Made by a program: the position numbers and the translations under genes. From Sedimentisphaerales bacterium (GTDB lineage Bacteria > Planctomycetota > Phycisphaerae > Sedimentisphaerales > Anaerobacaceae), in the NCBI GenBank assembly GCA_016933295.1, contig JAFGBG010000098.1, positions 1-54,825 on the forward strand: 54,825 bases of DNA, written 5' to 3'. Below the pieces are notes generated by a model that did no database searches, was not told where the DNA came from, and worked only from the letters and a program-made list of their open reading frames with translations. Positions 50,501 to 54,825 of the stretch are shown here, one piece after another. How positions within the stretch are numbered: the stretch's first letter is position 1; each line of letters opens with the position of its first letter.

Positions 50501-51051
50501 TGGAACGGTTTCAGAATAAAATGAATGACATGCGTTATGACAGCCAATCGGATTCACGAAAGGCAACCGAAGCAGTGGAATTGATGGATTCCGCCGAGCG
50601 TGATTTGGATTCAGCGGAAAATTCCCTCGAACCTGCCACCATGTTGAGCGATGAACAACAATTAGCGAAAAAAGCACAGGAAATGGCCGAACAATTATCA
50701 GAAGATGCTCAGGCTCTCGAAGAATCCCTTACGGCGGTCGAACGCGAAGAAATGCTGGCTCGATTAAAAGCCGCCGAAAAACTATTGGAGAGTATGTCGC
50801 GTTCGCATTGGGCTACTATCCAAAAAGGTGGAGGTCAAACCGGGGGCGGGAGTGTTCTAACAAAAGACACTTCCAAAGCTGCTGATACGGCAAGAGAGAT
50901 TTCACGCCAGTTCTGGTCAATCGCATTGGATGCACAAAAGCGTTTAGAGCAACCAATAGAGGAAAAATCCTCAGACGTGCGGTTCTACGAGCTTGAGAAC
51001 GAATTTTTTGAGAATGCCGCCAAATATAACCAAAAGCCTGAAACAAAATGA
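47596..51051 (+). CDS. DUF4175-like large membrane protein with long Q/S/N/K-rich region
   Basis: N-terminal TM helices; low-complexity polar segment encoded at about 49740-50300; coiled-coil C-terminus. ORF track opens at 47557; ATG at 47596 is an alternative start. Confidence 0.78.
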   Translation: MVLNADNRIETLAARVRKVRRWLAAIAILKVAAVCLLFVCGYIGAYMWLDHLFNFSGLSRIIALTLLIIAAAFILYKLSRLLIVQISYTNAANYIENKNSFDQQLVAAMEYYEKKTDYPYSEALAEYLVAKVSDDSDEFKFDSTIEKWHCYILAAAVLLGFCVIGLYIQRNLAYLKTYVTRLTMPLSSVEPVPTTMLESTTGDFVAEPESILEFKAEIQGRVPENGMFVLEPLSNDSNEIQPREEIPITAVIGENGNPTLETSNFFEETGKFRYRFEAGQTSSEWHNIEIREAPKIESITAEVSLPAKLENNKMLKNYTEQIKDNKLELVENSTVTLHIRTTENISEAAITGLDSLSSSKQLDGTNTFTYSFTAEKDGSVGFRITDEKGLTNKNIPDLEIKLKTDEPPEFKLISPESDYLATNVASIPIEFDVTDDFGLNSIQICLELPDRQPTVIDIPVETGEKKHKAAYVLELERHDLKVGDSILFYARATDIATGIIPENNRSSSDTYFIEIRPYQQFWHLMPGGGESQSPGGTNESLMTVLEYTRAIVKKTWTIADKQIQTEEDNSRLDYISDDLTYCSELLKIIRDDPENNFTEAHKAVLNQVLSQYEQALDNLKRHDAPSALLSEKNAYRILRKFILELDMQYNPPSSGKSIPQEKPDKVTLQESPELTGMEKERIEEQMQKMQNNIEQLKKEQKQLKTDFENFLEQKKQAQIKSQSESEKKTPDKENEEQKNQQDSEGGQNQDNKQKSQSETSSQSSGNSSGESQDSNKSQSSSSGQSSSQNDNQAKQNSLSKSDNSRKENNTQKEQSSTESDKNDDKQSDSQKDQSDSDEKNSDDNEGSAGNQQSQTNQADSASKSGSPSENSGNNQADGKNQSYAQSGKSTMTNENTQAAETSQDSVSQVRDTLNEDARLKMLQAKQKALQEKVSQLKQDLEKIPQSTDSTAAKATNQAQEHLDKAIEKMERFQNKMNDMRYDSQSDSRKATEAVELMDSAERDLDSAENSLEPATMLSDEQQLAKKAQEMAEQLSEDAQALEESLTAVEREEMLARLKAAEKLLESMSRSHWATIQKGGGQTGGGSVLTKDTSKAADTAREISRQFWSIALDAQKRLEQPIEEKSSDVRFYELENEFFENAAKYNQKPETK

Positions 51052-53300
51052 TATTTGCGAACTACCCGGGACATTTTATTGTAGCACTAATTCTGGTGAT
51101 TTCCGCCGGCCTGGTAGTCTTTGCGTTCCAGTGCCGCCAGATACAAAAGGAAAAGAACAAATCTTACAGGTTTTTGCTGATGGGATTAAGGTATGCCTCC
51201 ATTCTGATTCTATTTTTAATACTTTGGAATCCGTCCCGATCTATATTGATTGACGAAATCACCAGAAATTCGGTTCTGGTTTTCTTCGATACCAGCAGAA
51301 GTATGTCCGTCATCGAAGAAGAAGGTACTTCGAGATTAGACAAAGCCGTGAATGTTTTTAAGGAAAACTTTCGTCCAACGAATAAAAATGGTCCGGAATA
51401 TAAAATCCTTGGTTTTGACGATCACGTTTATCATAGCGGCTCTACACAGTTATTACAGAAATGGGGAAACCGAACGGATATACAAAACATTTTTACTGCA
51501 ATCGGCAAATATGATATTGCAGAATCCGAAAACCAAAATAAAAACAAACAAAAAAGCGGCAACGACGTTGCAGCCGAACACAATAACAGCCAAATCCGGC
51601 AAGCAGCCAAAGGGGTTGTCGTTTTCACGGATGGCCGGGCAGATGACCAAAGTCTTGCCGGGTATATTCCTCTTGTAAGAAACGATTTTCCCATTGTAAT
51701 TGTCGGTATCGGCTCAAAAAAACCAACAACTGATATCGAGATAAAATCACTGAAGAGCCCGGTAAAAGCTTCAATTGATTCTGTCTATAATGTGGAAGTT
51801 GTGGTTTCAGGTATAAATCCCGGCAAAAATCCGGTGACAGTCGAGCTGCTTGCAGACGACGAAATAATCGGTACGAATCAAATTGATCCGGAAAACTTCA
51901 TTCAGGAAAGCTCAAGTGAAAAAAAGAAAGATGTCACCGTAAAATTCACAGCAAATGCCGACAGCCTTGGTAGTCACAAACTTTTGGCAAAAGCTTGCAC
52001 AGTTCAAAATGAAATCAATCAAGCCAACAATATACGCGGAGCAATGGTTAAAGTTGTAGAAGCCGACAAACTCCGTGTCTTGTTTTATACGCAGGCGGCC
52101 AATTTTAACGTCGGAAAAGTCCGTCAGGTTCTAGCCCGTGATAATCGGATTCAACTTGATCTTGGACTGGATGCAATTAAAACCGTCGGACTATCCGCAG
52201 ATGTATCGAAAAAGTTAGGTTATGTCCGATTGCCGGAAAACCGCGAAGGACTAAATAAATATGATATTATCATCCTCGGGCATTGTCTTTTGGACAATCT
52301 GACAAATGAGCAAATCCACGGCCTATACAGCTTTGTGGCTCAAAGAGGTGGTGGTCTTATTTTACTGCCTGGAAGAGGGGATTTCGGTCCCGGGGACTGG
52401 AAAAATACTGAAATTCAGGCGCTTTTCCCGGTCATTTTTGAACAGAATGACTCTAAACTCTGGCCTCCAAATGCCTGCCGTATCGAGCTTACCCCGGAAG
52501 CATCACACAGCAATATAATAAGCCCTGATGATTTGGACAGGTTCGACACCGATATTTCGGCATTTTACAAGATTGCGAAGACAAAACCTGCCGCCAGTAC
52601 CTATGCCACGTCGGGAGGTATACCATTAGTCACTCTTCATCGAGTCGGGCGTGGAAAAGTTTGCCTGCTCAATATATCGCGTCTTTTCATGTTGTATAAT
52701 GAGGATGAGCAAGGCGGCCTGCTGTATAAGCTAATTTCAGGATTAATATCAAACATAGCTACAACTTCCGGCCCTGCGGCTGGAATAGAACTATTTGTTG
52801 AGCGTGCAGATAATCAGGATAATAAAATCAAATTCAGCGCACACGTGTGTGATAGTTCATTCATACCAGTCGAACATGCAAACGTCCTTCTCAATATAGA
52901 AGAACAGGTACTGGTAATGGAATCTTCAGGAAAAGGATATTATGTCACTGAATCTGACAATATTAATACGGACACTGTCATTGCAACCGCCCAGGCGGAA
53001 ACAGGCGGCGTTTTCCTTGGAGAAAAAACTATTGCCGTTAATTTACCCCCTCGGCGAACGGAGATGTCCGAGACTCAATTAAACGAGACATTTATGCAAA
53101 ATCTTGCCGAACATATCAAAGGAAAATACATCCATGCGGACGATATTGACAAAAATATTACCGAAATATTTGAAGCACAAACACACATAGGGACAACTAG
53201 ACGCATGACAAGTATATGGCCGAGATGGCTGCTGTTTATAACATTGTGCATGACTTTAAGTATGGAATGGTTTTTAAGACGAAAGAAGGGGCTTGTCTAA
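51048..53300 (+). CDS. Membrane vWA/glutamine amidotransferase-like protein
   Basis: 750 aa; two N-terminal TMs, FFDTSRSMSVIEEEG MIDAS, GATase1-like DIIILGHCLLDNLTNEQIHGLYSFVAQRGGGLILLPGRG, C-terminal TM. Confidence 0.82.
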   Translation: MIFANYPGHFIVALILVISAGLVVFAFQCRQIQKEKNKSYRFLLMGLRYASILILFLILWNPSRSILIDEITRNSVLVFFDTSRSMSVIEEEGTSRLDKAVNVFKENFRPTNKNGPEYKILGFDDHVYHSGSTQLLQKWGNRTDIQNIFTAIGKYDIAESENQNKNKQKSGNDVAAEHNNSQIRQAAKGVVVFTDGRADDQSLAGYIPLVRNDFPIVIVGIGSKKPTTDIEIKSLKSPVKASIDSVYNVEVVVSGINPGKNPVTVELLADDEIIGTNQIDPENFIQESSSEKKKDVTVKFTANADSLGSHKLLAKACTVQNEINQANNIRGAMVKVVEADKLRVLFYTQAANFNVGKVRQVLARDNRIQLDLGLDAIKTVGLSADVSKKLGYVRLPENREGLNKYDIIILGHCLLDNLTNEQIHGLYSFVAQRGGGLILLPGRGDFGPGDWKNTEIQALFPVIFEQNDSKLWPPNACRIELTPEASHSNIISPDDLDRFDTDISAFYKIAKTKPAASTYATSGGIPLVTLHRVGRGKVCLLNISRLFMLYNEDEQGGLLYKLISGLISNIATTSGPAAGIELFVERADNQDNKIKFSAHVCDSSFIPVEHANVLLNIEEQVLVMESSGKGYYVTESDNINTDTVIATAQAETGGVFLGEKTIAVNLPPRRTEMSETQLNETFMQNLAEHIKGKYIHADDIDKNITEIFEAQTHIGTTRRMTSIWPRWLLFITLCMTLSMEWFLRRKKGLV

Positions 53301-53317
53301 AAAACAAGTCTGAATGT

Positions 53318-54139
53318 ATGAGAAAAGTCGACCTTTTAATATTAATAACATTTTTTCTTTCAAATACAATTCTTGCCGGAAATGCTAATGATAAAAATCG
53401 GGAAAAAACCGACAAAAATACCTATGTTCTTATCGTGAGTGGAATCAGCAAAGATCCTCAAGATAGAGTCTTTCGGGAAAAAGCTATTTCAGGCCTTCAG
53501 GAATTGCTCAGCAAAAATCCCGAAATCAATCCACAAAATTTTACTGTTCTCACGGCCGATAATTTACCTGCGAACAGCATCCACAAAACATCAACAGCAG
53601 AAAATCTTCAAGCAACAATAAACATAATAGGAACTAACAGCAAAGCAGAAGATAGATTTATATTTTACTATATTGGTCAGGCCAACATAGCGGCAGAAAA
53701 GCTCCGCTTGAATCTGCCCGGCGAAGATATAACACACGAACAATTGGCTCGATGGATAAAAAGTATTAAGGCCTCTTCAATGTTGATTGTACTGGATTGC
53801 CCCGGCTCAGCTCTTGCGGCCAAGGCCATGTCCGGACGCGACAGAATTGTAATATGCAGCTGCACGGACGAGCAAAAATACAGAACTCGCTTCAGTGAAT
53901 ATTTTATCCCGGCTTTTACTGACGAAGAAAACGACACAAACAATGACGGAAAAATTTCTGTTTTAGAGGCATTTACCGCCGCTTCCAGACAAATAGATGA
54001 TTGGTTTCGCCAAAATAAACTTCTCACAACGGAAACTCCAGTATTAGAAGACAATGGCGACGGACGGCCCAGCAAAGAACCATGGAAATACAAAACAGAT
54101 AGAACAGACGGATTAACAGCATCTGATTTTTTCTTATAA
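53318..54139 (+). CDS. Caspase/C13-like fold secreted protein, catalytic His position apparently substituted
   Basis: Preferred ATG 53318 (MRKVDLLILITFFLSNTILA signal; ORF track opens at 53216); FIFYYIGQAN where GHG-type motif expected; LIVLDCPGSAL; EF-hand-like DTNNDGKISVLEAF; VLEDNGDG. Confidence 0.65.
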   Translation: MRKVDLLILITFFLSNTILAGNANDKNREKTDKNTYVLIVSGISKDPQDRVFREKAISGLQELLSKNPEINPQNFTVLTADNLPANSIHKTSTAENLQATINIIGTNSKAEDRFIFYYIGQANIAAEKLRLNLPGEDITHEQLARWIKSIKASSMLIVLDCPGSALAAKAMSGRDRIVICSCTDEQKYRTRFSEYFIPAFTDEENDTNNDGKISVLEAFTAASRQIDDWFRQNKLLTTETPVLEDNGDGRPSKEPWKYKTDRTDGLTASDFFL

Positions 54140-54149
54140 GAAGATAAAT

Positions 54150-54825
54150 ATGACGGGATTGAATGAAAAAATAACAAGACGTACATTCCTCAAAACAGCT
54201 TCAAAAGTCGCGGGGAGTCTGGCTTTTGCTTCCGGAAATTTACTTGCAGTAGCCAAGGCAAGTGAGCCGGAACAACAAATAGACGATCTTGAACTTTATG
54301 ATTTTGTGATGCCTCGAGTCAAATTTGTACCATATAAGCGTCAAGGACAACAGAGACTAAGTGATGATACATGGAATAATAGACCTGGTGGCGATGCGAA
54401 TTTGTTGACCCGCCTCAGTACTGTAATTCGTTGCAAGACAAAACCTATACCTGGAGCGAATAATTGGCAACCGCAATGGGCAAAGGAAGATCAGCTTAAC
54501 GCAGTTGTCACATTTGACAGTCTTGATCAAATTAAGAAATATCCATTTCTTTTTATGACAGGTGAGAATTATTTCAGGTTTAACGACAACCAAAAATATA
54601 ATTTCAAAGAGTATATTATGCGCGGCGGCTTCCTACTTATGGATGATTGTGTGGTCCTTGACGGAGGTGACTTTTTCTACCAAAGTGCATTTAATTTACT
54701 GGAAGAAACTTTCGGAAAAAATTCCGTCAAACGCATTTCGAACGAGCACGAAATATTCCATAATGTATATGACTTAGGTGAGACCGGCTTGCCTACTGTA
54801 GATTACATATATAAAAGACGGCCGG
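54150..54825 (+). CDS. Tat-signal DUF4159-like protein, truncated by window end
   Basis: MTGLNEKITRRTFLKTASKVAGSLAFASGN (twin-Arg) then ...DQIKKYPFLFMTGENYFRFNDNQKYNFKEYIMRGGFLLMDDCV; absent from the ORF track because it has no stop. Confidence 0.8.
   Translation, partial: MTGLNEKITRRTFLKTASKVAGSLAFASGNLLAVAKASEPEQQIDDLELYDFVMPRVKFVPYKRQGQQRLSDDTWNNRPGGDANLLTRLSTVIRCKTKPIPGANNWQPQWAKEDQLNAVVTFDSLDQIKKYPFLFMTGENYFRFNDNQKYNFKEYIMRGGFLLMDDCVVLDGGDFFYQSAFNLLEETFGKNSVKRISNEHEIFHNVYDLGETGLPTVDYIYKRRP

Noticed and set aside
1-54825. CRISPR array or recognisable restriction/anti-phage defence cluster
   Set aside because: No regularly spaced direct repeats and no Cas, R-M or toxin-antitoxin proteins seen among the translations.

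Overview
Window from a Planctomycetes/Phycisphaerae-like bacterium (lineage inferred from gene content). Left part: NtrY/NtrC-like two-component pair, then a large plant cell wall degradation locus (GH35-like, PL9-like, PL26/YetA-like, CE15-like, discoidin-domain secreted protein, ECF sigma factor plus FecR-NPCBM-like anti-sigma, GH95, several GH43, an unassigned TIM-barrel-like protein, GH51, GH62, GH10). A complete archaeal-type topoisomerase VI A/B operon sits inside it, with a lysine-rich N-terminal tail on the B subunit. Middle: repeat-rich intergenic DNA with a decayed transposase and a tRNA(CAU). Right part: tandem Deg/HtrA-like paralogs (one intact, one without its catalytic triad), a PilZ protein flanked by three copies of an apparently structured intergenic repeat, and a MoxR-DUF58-vWA-DUF4175-like-caspase-like-DUF4159 operon running off the end. 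Most unusual observations: (1) Arg/Gly/Phe-rich tracts recurring in unrelated secreted CAZymes; (2) the covarying hairpin repeat family around the PilZ gene; (3) bacterial Topo VI with a histone-H1-like basic tail; (4) the active/dead protease pair; (5) an in-frame amber codon splitting a large secreted protein. All calls are by eye from translations; no searches were run.
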